Below, piece after piece: positions 1-9,700 of a DNA stretch of 64,000 nucleotides. Within the stretch, counting starts at the first letter, position 1. Each line of letters starts with the position of its first letter. The translations under genes were made by a program, and so were the position numbers. Origin of the DNA: Desulfoglaeba alkanexedens ALDC (GTDB lineage Bacteria > Desulfobacterota > Syntrophobacteria > Syntrophobacterales > DSM-9756); assembly GCF_005377625.1 (NCBI RefSeq), contig NZ_CP040098.1, positions 1,729,501 through 1,793,500 of the forward strand, given 5' to 3'. A model generated the notes under the pieces. The model made no database searches. It was not told where the DNA came from and saw only the letters and a list, made by a program, of their open reading frames with translations.

Positions 1-27
1 TAGAAATAGCTCTCGGAACTTTGCCGC

Positions 28-153
28 GTGGTCAAGACAGCCCGTTTGCTCCAAGCCTCAGCGGCCAACGAGTTCAAGAACATCTTGCACACCCTCATCG
101 ACCGAGATCGGAGTATTCATGAGAGGCAGCGGAGATATGAGCCAACCCGATGA
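28..153 (+). CDS. possible small or partial ORF overlapping the mrr start
   Basis: An open frame follows two early stops and can start at GTG 28. It gives a charged, helical-looking peptide of about 41 residues (VKTARLLQASAANEF, then a stretch rich in Arg, His and Asp) and ends at TGA 151-153, inside the first codons of the nuclease gene. The composition looks coding, but I do not recognise a family. It may be the last exonic piece of a gene that begins left of the window or a short partner of the nuclease. The evidence is reading-frame composition only. Confidence 0.25.
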   Translation: MVKTARLLQASAANEFKNILHTLIDRDRSIHERQRRYEPTR

Positions 154-1165
154 CCAAGCCCGCAAGCGCCCGAAACAGCGCAAGTCGGTTTCATCCTTGT
201 CGAGCAAGAAGCTCTGGCAAACGACCGGCAAGACACCAGCCGCCACCGTGAGCGCCCAGCTCTACTCGGACATAAAAAAAAGCGGCAACAAGTCGCCCTT
301 TGTCCTCGTCGCCTCGCAGACCTTTGGACTGCGCGAACTGGGCGCGAAGCCGTCTGCCGTGGAGAAGTCCTCTTCCGGAACGCCATTGGTGGAGCCGAAA
401 GTAAAGGCCTCCGCCAAGGTTTATTCCTTCGCGGTGGCAGCGGAGAAGGTTTTGGAGCAGTTCAGCAACAAGCGCCCCATGCATTTTCGCGACATCACCA
501 AGAAAGCTCTTGAACAGGGCTGGCTCGACACCGAGGGCAAGACCCCGGACGCGACCATGGGCGCTCAAATATACACCGCGATCAAGCGGGCCCAGCGGCG
601 AGGCGAACAGCCGCGTTTCGTCCAGGACGGGCGAGGCGTCTTCGGCCTCAGGAAATGGATGGGACATGGCCTGTCCTACGAGATCGAACAGCACAACCGG
701 CAAGTGCGACAGGCTCTCCGCAAACACCTCTTGGGATTGAAACCAAAGGAGTTTGAGGAACTCATCGGCCTTCTCCTGGTTGAAATGGGCTTTGAAGACA
801 TTGAAGTCGTCGGGCGAACCGGCGACGGCGGCGTGGATGTGAGGGCCACGCTTGTTGTCGGCGACGTCATCCGCATCCGCATGGCCGTCCAAGCCAAGAG
901 GTGGAAGATCGGCAACAACGTTCAGGCCCCGGACGTTCAGCGCGTGCGTGGAAGCCTCGGTACCCACGACCAGGGCCTCATCATCACCACCAGCGACTTC
1001 AGCCCCGGCGCGTGCAGAGAAGCCGAACGCGCCGATGCCGTCCCTGTGGGCCTGATGAACGGCGAACAACTCGTTACGCTTCTTGCGGCCCACGATATCG
1101 GGGTGATGCGCCGATCGCAGAGCATCATCGAGCTGGACGAGGGGCAACACGGGGAGAAGGCATGA
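119..1165 (+). CDS. Mrr-type restriction endonuclease with HARE-HTH domains
   Basis: This 348-residue protein is a probable DNA-cleaving restriction enzyme of the Mrr type, which usually attacks modified foreign DNA. Residues 102-180 form a HARE-HTH DNA-binding domain. Residues 33-75 look like the second half of another such domain whose first half is missing. The C-terminal third carries the PD-(D/E)XK nuclease core: Glu near 213, GDGGVD ending at Asp240 and VQAK ending at Lys260. Start 119 was chosen because GGAG lies 5 nt upstream; ATG 137 is the alternative. Its stop overlaps the next start (ATGA), so the two genes are probably translated together. Fold and role follow from the family; the specificity is unknown. 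Confidence 0.8.
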   Translation: MRGSGDMSQPDDQARKRPKQRKSVSSLSSKKLWQTTGKTPAATVSAQLYSDIKKSGNKSPFVLVASQTFGLRELGAKPSAVEKSSSGTPLVEPKVKASAKVYSFAVAAEKVLEQFSNKRPMHFRDITKKALEQGWLDTEGKTPDATMGAQIYTAIKRAQRRGEQPRFVQDGRGVFGLRKWMGHGLSYEIEQHNRQVRQALRKHLLGLKPKEFEELIGLLLVEMGFEDIEVVGRTGDGGVDVRATLVVGDVIRIRMAVQAKRWKIGNNVQAPDVQRVRGSLGTHDQGLIITTSDFSPGACREAERADAVPVGLMNGEQLVTLLAAHDIGVMRRSQSIIELDEGQHGEKA

Positions 1166-3363
1166 CCACGCATCTATCGGTACGGTTGGCATGGCATGAC
1201 CGGTCTTGGGATGGTCACGTTTGTGACCTGCCACACCTCAACGCTCACTGCATAGTCCATCAACATATACGTGACTCGCGGAATGATGAAAAGGAGCGCG
1301 AAACTGCCGGCAAACCGCTCGCCGAGTTGGACGGGTGGTTGCCGCCATGCTCCCGCGATCCGGCCGCCTATGCCGCCCGCGGATTTACCATCGTCCATCA
1401 AGACCCGCTTGAGTTTCGCAAACTACCGGCGGTCTCGGAGAGCATCCCTCCGTATTCATCGTGCCCGGCTCCATACCGCTGGATGCGCGAGGAGTTTTTC
1501 CAAGAAGTCTGCGAAGCGGAAGATCTGTCCATTCGAGGGCCGGACAATCCCCGGAGTAACGGCTGGGTTTTTGAGCCGGACCGTCAACGGGAACTTCTCA
1601 AGCGGTTCTGGGGGAAGTTGGAGCCAAAGAATTCCCTGGTCTTCTACTACTGCAATCATGGCAACCCTCTCGACGAGAACGCACCCCGCATTGTTGTCGG
1701 CGTAGGAAGGATCGCCGAGGTGGGGCCACAGTTCTACTTCGGCACAACGTCCAAGTATCAAGATCAGTATCCGGTGTGGTCGCGTCGCACTACCCAAGCC
1801 TACCCTGACCAGGGAGTGCGCATACCGTACCAGGAGTACCTTCGGGACGGCCATCGGGCGGACGACATCATCTGTCGAGTCCCCCGGAACGCGCTTCTTC
1901 CCTTCTCCTACGGCGGGGAGCATGTTTCTGACGATGTTGCGGTTGCCATTATAGAACGCATCATCCAGTGTGTGGAGCGTGTTAAGGTCGAGGGGCACGT
2001 TGCTGCGGATTGGGAACGCCGTCTCTCCTGGCTTAATGACGCACTGGCCGAGGCCTGGACCGGCCGGGGCCCGTTCCCCGGTGCCGGTAGCGTACTCCAG
2101 TATCTCGGGTTCTCAAAGGGAACCTCGTTCCAGCGAACCGTCCTTGCACCTATGGCGAACCAGGGCAAGAACTCATGGGAGTACGTTCTGTCGATTCTAG
2201 GCGGGAAGGCCGAACCAGACGCGGGCCCTTACAAAGCTGGGCTGCTCAAGGCGAGAGAGCGGTGGGGACTCCTTAAGTCCCGCCATGCGCTCTTGTCCAA
2301 GCTTGCCCGGTTCGAGCTTTCGCCAGGCCAGGTCCAACGAATCGCCAATCCGGACCAGCGGGCGGCGAGTGGCATCGACGCCAACGAGGACGCGCTGGTT
2401 GCCAACCCCATACTTGCCGAGAGCGACCTCGGGGCGGCGGATTCAGATCCCGTGGCCTTGGAGACGGTCGATCACGGTCTACGGCCCGAGGGGAACGCCT
2501 CACTGTTTGCAGACGATGACGAAGTTTCCCACGACGATAGGCGCAGGGTTCGGGCAGTGGGAGTCGCGGTCCTCCAGGAGGCTGCCAGCAGCGGGGACAC
2601 GGTCCTGACGTTCGGCGACTTCCTGAGCCGCATCATCGACCGTTTCCCAGAGCGCCGAGCGTGCCGACCGGACCGGGAGATTGTGCTGGCCGAGATTGAT
2701 TTTTATCAGCGGCTCCTCTGGACGGCTCTCGATTCAGATCCCGAGCTGGTTGCGCTCAAATACCTCCAGTCGCTGGAACAGGTCATCGCCTCGATTATCA
2801 AGCGGCGGGCAAAGAAGGTGAACCCTGCGGCCGATCCACCGATTGAGTGGCTTGGCGCGCTGAAGGGGCTCTTTGGTGAACCGAAGTCCGACCGTGAACG
2901 AGTGGCACTGGACGAGAAACAAGTCGCACTCAGCACGTTGTTCTCTCGAAGATTGAGTGTGTTGACAGGAGGTGCCGGCACCGGCAAGACATCGGTCCTC
3001 AAGGTATTCCTTCAGGAGTTGGTCCGCGCTGAGGGACGGCATCCGACGCTCTTGCTGGCCCCGACCGGGAAGGCTCGTGTTCGGCTCTCCACAAAGACCG
3101 AGCGCAATGCAATGACCATCCACCAGTTCCTGCTGAAGCAGGGCTGGTTCATGCCTGACATCTTCGTACTCAAGCCACAGAGCGATCAGAGGCCCTACCA
3201 GGCGACCACCGTTATCATCGACGAGTGTTCGATGATCCCAACGGACCTTTTCGGGACGCTGCTGCGCGCCCTCGACTCGGGCCCGTTGAGTCGTCTGATC
3301 CTTGTGGGTGACCCCAACCAGCTACCACCGATTGGTCCGGGGAGCCAAAATTCAATCCGCTGA
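1162..3363 (+). pseudogene. RecD-like superfamily 1 helicase, C-terminus lost
   Basis: A 733-residue ORF with a long N-terminal region of unknown function, followed by a RecD-like P-loop helicase core. Walker A (GGAGTGKTS) is near residues 602-610, Walker B (VIIDECSM) near 684 and motif III (GDPNQLPPIGPG) near 716. The frame ends 20 residues later, and the last codons lie in the conserved non-coding sequence that begins the abiE block at about 3341. The remaining helicase motifs (IV-VI) are missing, so the ATPase cannot be complete. It overlaps the Mrr gene by ATGA, suggesting an ancestral nuclease-helicase operon. I call it a truncated gene; the missing part is not elsewhere in the window. 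Confidence 0.75.
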
Positions 3364-3387
3364 TTTCAGCGGTTCTTATTTAACGCA

Positions 3388-3417
3388 AGACCCCGTGGGG
3401 TGATCCCCTCGGGGTCT
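3388..3417. terminator. strong hairpin, possible bidirectional terminator
   Basis: AGACCCCG pairs with CGGGGTCT around an inner GGGG/CCCC stem with a TGAT loop, and a short T-rich tail follows on the plus side. It lies downstream of abiEii on the minus strand and after the truncated helicase. The copy at 20335 keeps the stem although bases differ, which supports pairing. Only a weak T-run is present, so termination is a guess. Confidence 0.5.
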
Positions 3418-3424
3418 CGTCGTT

Positions 3425-3656
3425 TCCGGCGTGCCAACGCCGACTTACGCCCGCCCGCACATTTACCCTGATTCTCTATTTCGAAACCCAGCGCCTGGGG
3501 TTCGGGTGCAACCCTGGGGGTTGCGCGCGCTCTCCGAAAATGTCCTTTCCGAATTCTCCCGTTCTCCGTTTTTCGAGTCGCCTTGTTTAACAGCCCGGTT
3601 GCATCCGGGCACCCGCTTGGATATTTCGAACAACGCCGGGGTGCATATGTCGGGAT
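3425..3656. repeat. non-coding dispersed repeat between hairpin and abiEii
   Basis: No convincing gene lies here. The stretch is nearly identical to 20372-20604 and clearly related to 51180-51300, where blocks such as AATTCTCCCRTTCT and AACAGCCYGGTTGCATC are shared. The three copies make it a dispersed intergenic repeat family rather than random spacer. It contains short inverted repeats around GGTTGCATCC. Confidence 0.6.
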
Positions 3657-4628
3657 TCAGGGCAATCCCTTATGACGCCGCACGTTAAGCGCCTTCCATT
3701 CGAGAAGGGGCTGGGATTGTATGCGTCGCTGAAGAGATTCGTCGGCGGTCAAAAGCGTGGGGTCGATCACTCCTCGGTCCAGCAGCAGGTCCAAGAACTT
3801 ACGCTCGGAGTTCGTGAAGGGCAATACTACGGATAGACCTTCACGGCATTCCCTTACAAGGCGCGACCCGTATTCGGCTGATTCTGCTTGGACCTCGGCC
3901 GCATTGACGCGCAGCGTAGGGGCCAACCGCCTGGCCAAATCCATGGCGTCGAAGTCCACATCGTCCGAGGAGACCGTCCTCCAATCCTTCCTGTTCATCG
4001 CGCCGTAGACCATAAATCCGATACGAAGGCGGTGGGAATCGAGGTTTTTCATTCGGAGAATCCGATGGCTGTCGAACAGGTCCCGCGCCTGTCTACGCGA
4101 GAGCAACGCCGCGAGCTTCCCGGCCGCCAGTTCATGGCGATCCAGCACGGGAATCCCTATGGCCCGCCAAGTCCCGACGGCATGAGAGTCGCTGGTCACC
4201 ACCGGCCATAACGGGACACGGAACATGAAATTGATGTCCACTTCGAGGTTCCCGCTCCGGCCGGGGGCGCTTTCATACCGCAACGACCACTTGCCTCCGG
4301 CGTGTTCTTCAGGCATCCGCCTGACGGTAAAGCCCTCCCGAGCGAAGACCGCTTGAACAGCCTGCTCGACCTTGGGACGCTCGGCGAGCATGCCGTCACG
4401 ATCTTCGGCTCCCACGTAGTTCAGATCGATGTCGACGGAGAGCCGGGGAACATCGAAGACGAAAAGATTCAAGGCCGTTCCGCCCTTGAGGACCAACTTC
4501 CCTTTGAGGAAAGGGTGGCTTCGCATGGCATCGAGCAGCCCAAGCAGGTGAGCGACCTTTTCGAGCACATCCGGTCTGAAGCCCGTTGCCTGCGCTTCGG
4601 GGGCCAGCTTCTCTGGGGAGATTTTCAT
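3657..4628 (-). CDS. abiEii: AbiEii nucleotidyltransferase toxin, copy 1
   Basis: This is the toxin of a type IV AbiE toxin-antitoxin pair, a nucleotidyltransferase that arrests growth during phage infection. The 323-residue product shows the family core: KGGTALNL near residues 48-55 and the acidic pair in SVDIDLN (Asp66, Asp68) that binds metal and nucleotide. I start it at ATG 4628, which overlaps the antitoxin stop as ATGA; the frame stays open upstream but a longer start would run into the antitoxin. It appears intact and of usual length. The family assignment is firm; activity is inferred. Confidence 0.88.
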   Translation of the reverse strand: MKISPEKLAPEAQATGFRPDVLEKVAHLLGLLDAMRSHPFLKGKLVLKGGTALNLFVFDVPRLSVDIDLNYVGAEDRDGMLAERPKVEQAVQAVFAREGFTVRRMPEEHAGGKWSLRYESAPGRSGNLEVDINFMFRVPLWPVVTSDSHAVGTWRAIGIPVLDRHELAAGKLAALLSRRQARDLFDSHRILRMKNLDSHRLRIGFMVYGAMNRKDWRTVSSDDVDFDAMDLARRLAPTLRVNAAEVQAESAEYGSRLVRECREGLSVVLPFTNSERKFLDLLLDRGVIDPTLLTADESLQRRIQSQPLLEWKALNVRRHKGLP

Positions 4629-5440
4629 AGTACCTCCCCCCATGCCCGTTCGAGCACTTCCCTTGGAACTACCAGGTTCCATTTCGATACGAGGCGACCG
4701 GATGTCCGCTTGGCTCGGTCCAGATAATGCGGTTGCCGGGGCCGCAGATCGTGAAGCGCCTTGAGGTGACGGTCCTCCACCATCAACGGTTCGCGGTGCT
4801 GTTCGAGAAAGAACCCCACCTTCGCCCCGGTGGTCGCGTTTCCGAGCAGGAGCGCGTACTCCACGACCTTGTCGAGGTCGAAGAACTCGACCGACTCCAG
4901 CGACCGCCAGATTTCCTCCCAGCTTCCCGAAAGGTCCGGACGATCCAGGACGTCCACCAAGGTCCGCTCCAGGCTCGCGACCCGTAGCTCCATTCCGGCG
5001 CGCTCTGGGGTCGAAACGCCGACGTGGACTTTTCCCGCGCGGATGAGAGCCTGTGGAAACCTGGTTCCCCGGAAAACATGGGAGCGGAACGTCAGAGGTC
5101 CAAGCGGGCGGGATGCCGAGTACGTGATGTGTGTATAAACCGAGTAAGCCTTTCCGTGAAACTCCAGCGCCGTATGGTGCGACAACACCGAATCCGGCGT
5201 CAGCTTCGCGGCGACGAGGAACGGATCGACCGGATACGAATCGGTGTCCGCTCCCGGCGGGATGACGGCATACAATCCGCGGCGTACCCGAACGACGTGT
5301 CCAGCCTTCCGGTGGTACGCCAGGAGCGCCTCCTGGGCCCGCCCGCCGACGTCACCATGGGAGGACAGATGTTGGGCCAGTTCCTCTCCGGTGAAAACCG
5401 GGTGCTTTCGGAAGAACTCATCATGTTTCATTTTCGGCAT
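4625..5440 (-). CDS. abiEi: AbiEi antitoxin and autoregulator, copy 1
   Basis: This 271-residue protein is the AbiEi antitoxin. In the family an N-terminal winged helix represses the operon, and the C-terminal domain neutralises the toxin. The N-terminus fits that pattern (EELAQHLSSHGD, then LLAYHRKAGHVVRVRRGLYA, with the GLYAVIPP turn typical of the family). The middle TPDSVLSHHTALEFHG region is also characteristic. It is the first gene of a two-gene minus-strand operon and overlaps abiEii by four bases. A promoter lies directly upstream at 5471-5499. Copy 2 at 24311 differs by only a few residues. Confidence 0.88.
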   Translation of the reverse strand: MPKMKHDEFFRKHPVFTGEELAQHLSSHGDVGGRAQEALLAYHRKAGHVVRVRRGLYAVIPPGADTDSYPVDPFLVAAKLTPDSVLSHHTALEFHGKAYSVYTHITYSASRPLGPLTFRSHVFRGTRFPQALIRAGKVHVGVSTPERAGMELRVASLERTLVDVLDRPDLSGSWEEIWRSLESVEFFDLDKVVEYALLLGNATTGAKVGFFLEQHREPLMVEDRHLKALHDLRPRQPHYLDRAKRTSGRLVSKWNLVVPREVLERAWGEVL

Positions 5441-5470
5441 CCTTGACCTTGTTTCACGTTACCCACAACA

Positions 5471-5499
5471 ATACCATGTTTTTCTCGTAACAATGTCAA
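5471..5499 (-). promoter_or_regulatory. abiE promoter, copy 1
   Basis: Read on the minus strand, TTGACA is followed after 17 nt by TGGTAT and then the abiEi start about 30 nt on. The spacing and the -35 box are close to the sigma-70 consensus. A direct-repeat and partly palindromic surround (GTAACGTGAAAC) could be the AbiEi operator, since the family autoregulates; this is inferred. Confidence 0.6.
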
Positions 5500-5533
5500 G
5501 TAAAAGTATGGGTTTGTTGACATCATCACGCGA

Positions 5534-5749
5534 AACCCACTGGAACTGCGCTGGCATCCCCGCCGCAAGGCGGTCCTCTACGCATCGGACCCCGCGTATC
5601 TGGACGCCGTGCTGGCGGAGGAAAAAGGCTGGCGTGAGCTTCCGGTCCCGCCCATGAGCCTGGTGGTGTTCCGGCGCGGGGACCTGGCCGGGTACTCGGT
5701 GGAGCCGTTCGAGTTCGTCGCCCAAGAGAGAAAGCGGGCGGAACCATGA
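5534..5749 (+). pseudogene. C-terminal fragment of an amidotransferase-like gene
   Basis: An open frame with no start runs from the end of the abiE block to TGA 5747-5749 and encodes about 71 well-composed residues (NPLELRWHPRRKAVLYASDP, later ELPVPPMSLVVFRRG). Its stop overlaps the ATG of the GGCT gene, so it was the upstream gene of that operon. The layout resembles class II glutamine amidotransferases that sit beside GGCT genes in amidoligase operons; that identity is inferred from context. The abiE block has replaced its 5' part. Confidence 0.5.
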
Positions 5750-6324
5750 CAGACACCCCAATGAACCCCATGAACCAGGCAATGAACCCAACAGAACCCT
5801 TGAAGCCGAACACAAACGGAATGCTGAGACTCTTCGTCTACGGCACCCTGAAGCCCGGTTTCTGGAACCACGACCGCTTCTGCCGGGGAGTCCTGGCGGT
5901 GGAGGACGCCGTGGTCCGCGGCCGCCTCTTCGAGACATCCTCCGGAATCCCGGTCCTGCAGGTCCCGGAAGAGGACATCCTCGCCGTCGGTACCACCAAC
6001 CCGCGCGCCGACGTGGCCACACAAGCGCACGTGACGGCCCGCGTGTCCAATCCCGAGCCAACCCCCGACCGGCCCCCGAAGAAGGGCACAGGCGCGCCCT
6101 GGGGCGACGTGTACGGGGAACCCCTCACCTTCGACGACCCCGAGACCCGCCTCCCGACCATCGACCGGCTGGAGGGATTCTACCCCGGCGGTCCCTGCCT
6201 CTACCGCCGCGTTCTGGTACCGATCCTGGTAAATGGAGCGGTTCTTCCGGCTTGGCTTTACGTGGGTGAAAACCCAATGTCGAGGAGGTTCACGCCTCTC
6301 GGCGAGTCTCGGTGGCCCCGGTAG
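5746..6324 (+). CDS. gamma-glutamylcyclotransferase-like protein
   Basis: This 192-residue protein belongs to the GGCT/AIG2 superfamily, which releases gamma-glutamyl groups as pyroglutamate. The YGTL signature is at residues 32-35, and the catalytic Glu lies in DRLEGF near residue 143. Residues 1-25 are an unusual low-complexity leader (MNPMNQAMNP) written by a tandem ATGAACC-type repeat, so the ancestral start may be Met26 (MLRLFVYGTL). ATG 5746 is kept because it overlaps the preceding stop. Pieces of this same gene reappear at 25789-26000 and 52750-52975, each just before another defence module. In phage and mobile amidoligase operons GGCTs act on peptide tags; the substrate here is unknown. 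Confidence 0.75.
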   Translation: MTDTPMNPMNQAMNPTEPLKPNTNGMLRLFVYGTLKPGFWNHDRFCRGVLAVEDAVVRGRLFETSSGIPVLQVPEEDILAVGTTNPRADVATQAHVTARVSNPEPTPDRPPKKGTGAPWGDVYGEPLTFDDPETRLPTIDRLEGFYPGGPCLYRRVLVPILVNGAVLPAWLYVGENPMSRRFTPLGESRWPR

Positions 6325-6364
6325 CCTCCGTTCGGTCAAATCCGGAGAAACTCGGAAAAACCAG

Positions 6365-6392
6365 TTGACAGGCACGCCGACTTTTGTATGAT
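6365..6392 (+). promoter_or_regulatory. promoter of the HTH-Hma operon
   Basis: TTGACA at 6365-6370 and TATGAT at 6387-6392 are separated by 16 nt, a near-consensus sigma-70 promoter about 105 nt before the HTH start at 6500. A second AT-rich hexamer (TATAAT, 6392-6397) overlaps but has poor spacing. The long leader may hold an operator for the HTH protein. Confidence 0.65.
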
Positions 6393-6499
6393 ATAATTCA
6401 GTGTGTTCCGGTTACGCTGGATGAAATCCGATGAAGTTCATCCGGCAGCTGCCGATCCGACAATCGACAAGGTGTAGGCATTCAGACGTGGGACGAGAA

Positions 6500-6733
6500 A
6501 TGAATCCACTGGAGTCAGTGATGGAAGATCGATGGCTCTCCGTAGATGAGATAGCGGCCTATCTCGGGATCAAGCGGGATACGGTCTACAAATGGATTTC
6601 TGAAAAGCAGATGCCCTCGCACCGGATGGGCCGCCTATGGAAATTCCGCAAGGAAGAAGTGGATGAGTGGGTGAAGACAGGCGGAGCAGATAATAGCCGT
6701 ATTGACGATAGCGGGAAGGCTGAGAAGAGATGA
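6500..6733 (+). CDS. excisionase-family HTH regulator heading the Hma operon
   Basis: A 77-residue protein made almost wholly of a MerR/excisionase-type winged helix: LSVDEIAAYLGIKRDTVYKW, then MGRLWKFRKEEVDEWV. Such proteins bind DNA as small regulators or recombination directionality factors. No integrase is nearby, so a transcriptional role is more likely. In-frame ATGs exist at 6431 and 6521; 6500 is preferred because it leaves the domain complete and follows GGGACGAG. Its stop overlaps the helicase start by ATGA. A close functional twin stands in the same position before the BREX operon at 26168. Confidence 0.8.
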   Translation: MNPLESVMEDRWLSVDEIAAYLGIKRDTVYKWISEKQMPSHRMGRLWKFRKEEVDEWVKTGGADNSRIDDSGKAEKR

Positions 6734-9700
6734 CAGCTTCAAGCGATTCAATACATGAAGGGTGTATTTTAACCGGCTCGCTCTTTAACGAACCGATGCG
6801 GGTAGAGACGGCGCGCACCAGCAATGACGGGACTTGGACTGTCGGTCTTGTTGGCACGCACACCGAACGTTTCAGAAAGGTTACGCTTACAAATCAGGAC
6901 ATTAAAGGGCTAACCATCCTTGACTCCGGTTTCACTTTCGATGGCGATGGCCATCTCCTTCGTTTGGGTCTTCAAGCATATTCGCTCGGCATCGCCTGGG
7001 AATTCGATCCCTATTTCGGCCTTTCGATTTCAAGGGTCGACCCGCTACCTCATCAGCTCGAGGCCATCTACGACTATCTTCTGAAACTGGCGCGTGTCCG
7101 TTTCCTGCTTGCCGACGACGCCGGAGCCGGAAAAACAATCATGGCCGGCCTCCTCATACGTGAACTCCAACTGCGCGGGCTTGCCAAGCGGATTCTGATC
7201 GTCTGTCCTGCCAACCTGTCGTTCCAGTGGCAGCGGGAACTGAAGGAAAAGTTCGATGAGAAATTCCTCGTCCTGAAAGGCTGGGACATTCGTGACCAGT
7301 TCGGTGTCAACCAATGGCTGGAACAGAAAAAAGTCATCACGTCGCTTGACCTTGCCAAGCGGACAGAAATCCTGCCGGGATTGAGACAGGTCCACTGGGA
7401 TCTCATTATCGTAGACGAAGCCCACCGCATGTCCTGGACTCCCCCTGCCCGCAAGACGGCGCGCTACGCCCTCGGAGAACTCCTACGGGACACATCGGAC
7501 AACATTCTTTTGCTGACAGCAACACCGCACAAGGGTGATCCGGCCAATTTTTCACTATTCCTGCAATTACTCGATGCGGATGCCTATGCTGATGTCCGCT
7601 CCATCCACGAGGCCATGGAACGTCGCCGCGCACCGTTCTATCTTCGCCGCACGAAGGAGGCGATGGTCTATTTTCCCGAACGGCGGACGGACGGAACCTG
7701 GGCAGCAGAGAAGATTTTCACAAAGCGCATTCCGCACACGGTCGACTTTCAGATCGATGGTCCGGAGTTCGATCTTTACCGAGAGATTACCCGTTTCGTT
7801 AAGCGCCAGAGTGCGAAAGCCGCCGCCCAGGGCGACGACCCCCGCGCCCGCGCGGTCGGTTTCTTGATGTCCCTCTATCAGCGCAGGCTGGCCTCCAGCA
7901 CCTACGCCATGCGGCATAGCCTGGAAAACCGGGCGCGCAGATTGGAAGAAGGTATCAAGAAGGCCCAGGAACTGGCCCGACAGGCTCCACCCGACCTTCC
8001 CGATCCGGATGAGATCGAGGAAATGGAGGAAAACGAGCGCGAGCGGCTAGAAGAGATGCTTGAAGCCATCACGCTCGCAGGAAACGCCGAACAAATCCGC
8101 GAGGAGATCGCGGAACTTCGCGGGCTTGCCAAACAGGCCCAGGCCGTTGAAGATTCCGATGCGGAAGCAAAACTGTCAAAGCTCAAAGACCTGCTTCATC
8201 AGGAAGGCTTCTTTGATCATCCTGAACAGCGTTTGCTGCTCTTTACCGAGTTCAAGGATACCCTCGACTATCTTGTCGGAAAACTCAAGACATGGGGCTT
8301 CAAGGTCGGCTGCATCCATGGCGGTATGAAGCCGGGCTCCCGCGATGAGTCGGGTACGCGTCTTTACTCGGAGCAGCAATTTCGTGAAGGCGCAATCCAG
8401 GTGCTCGTTGCAACCGAGGCGGCAGGAGAAGGCATCAACCTGCAGGTCTGCAATATTCTTTTCAATTACGACATCCCATGGAACCCGAATCGCCTTGAGC
8501 AACGCATGGGACGCATCCATCGTTATGGTCAGCGGAAGGACTGTCTCATCTTCAATTTCGTGGCTACAAACACCATTGAGGGGCGGGTTCTTCAGCGACT
8601 CTTGGAGAAGCTCCAGGAAATTCGTGATGCGCTGGACGACGACGCAGTCTTCAACGTTGTCGGAGAAGTTCTCCCCGCCGCGCATATGGAGCGCGTACTT
8701 CGGGACTACTACTCAGGTAAACTCGGCGATGCCGACCTCGAAGAACGTCTCCTTGAGAACGTTGACGAAGGGCGTTTCCGGGCAATATGCCAAAACGCGC
8801 TCGAAGGTCTGGCGGCCAAGAAGCTCAACTTGGAGATGCTGATCGAGCGTCGGGCCCGGGCACAGGAACGCCGCGTGGTCCCGGAAACCATCGCTCGTTT
8901 TATTCGCGAGGCGTCCGAATACGTTCCGCTTAAGTTAAAAATCATAGAGGGTTTGCTTCATACCTTCGAGCCTGCCCGGACACCGCCGGCACTTCAACGG
9001 CACGAACGTGAACCGGACTGGAAACTTCCCAGCCTGGCGTCGAGGTATCCACGTTGCTCCACCGACCGTGAAGTCGCTGAAACCCACAACCTTGAATGGA
9101 TCACCCCCGGTCATCCCCTCTTCGAGGCCCTCCGCAGGCATGCCTATAACAAAGCGGCCGAAGCGTTCGGAAAAGGGGCATGTTTTTATTCCCTGCAACA
9201 CGAGAAGCCTTCACGTATCGACTTCTATCGTGCCCGTGTAGTAGACGGACTCGGCCATATCGTTCATGAGCGTCTTTTTGCGGTGGAACTTATCGGCGAC
9301 GGTGAGCCAAGGCTTCGCGAACCTAACATGCTGGGGAACTTTTCGCCTGCGGAGCCTCCAGAGCAGATACCCGCTATTGCCGCGGAGCCCGAGCCATCAG
9401 AGTGGCTGCATAAGAGCGCACTTCAGCCGTTTCTCGAGGAAACACGGGAAGAGCGTTTGGCAGAGGTGCAACGCATTGTCGAACATGTCGAGCTGTCCTT
9501 GACCGAGCTGCTGCAGCGTGCGGATGAAGAAATCGGAAAAGCCAATGAAGATAAGGAAAAGGGCATTGCCGGCGCAGATGGCCGTTTGGCTCAGGCCGAA
9601 AACCGACACGCTGAACTCTTGGCCCGCCGAGAACGGCGCAGGCAGGAGCTGGAACGTCAGCGGTCGCTGTCCCTGCAGGCAGTGGAACGAATAGCGAGCG

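Larger units (their letters stand above)
3341..5538. repeat. abiE block, copy 1 of a large direct duplication
   Basis: This block of about 2.2 kb starts with GGGGAGCCAAAATTCAATCC and ends just before the amidotransferase fragment. It recurs almost base for base at 20286-25224, where an IS21-type element is inserted. It holds a hairpin, a non-coding repeat stretch and the abiEi/abiEii pair. Both outer junctions of this copy cut neighbouring genes: the helicase on the left and the amidotransferase-like gene on the right. Confidence 0.85.

Noticed and set aside
191-1234. Long minus-strand ORF of 347 codons opposite the Mrr gene
   Set aside because: Exact antisense of a well-recognised nuclease, with no RBS or domain; a product of high-GC codon bias.
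3431-3688. Plus-strand ORF of 85 codons before abiEii
   Set aside because: Lies in a dispersed non-coding repeat; the related copies do not preserve the frame.
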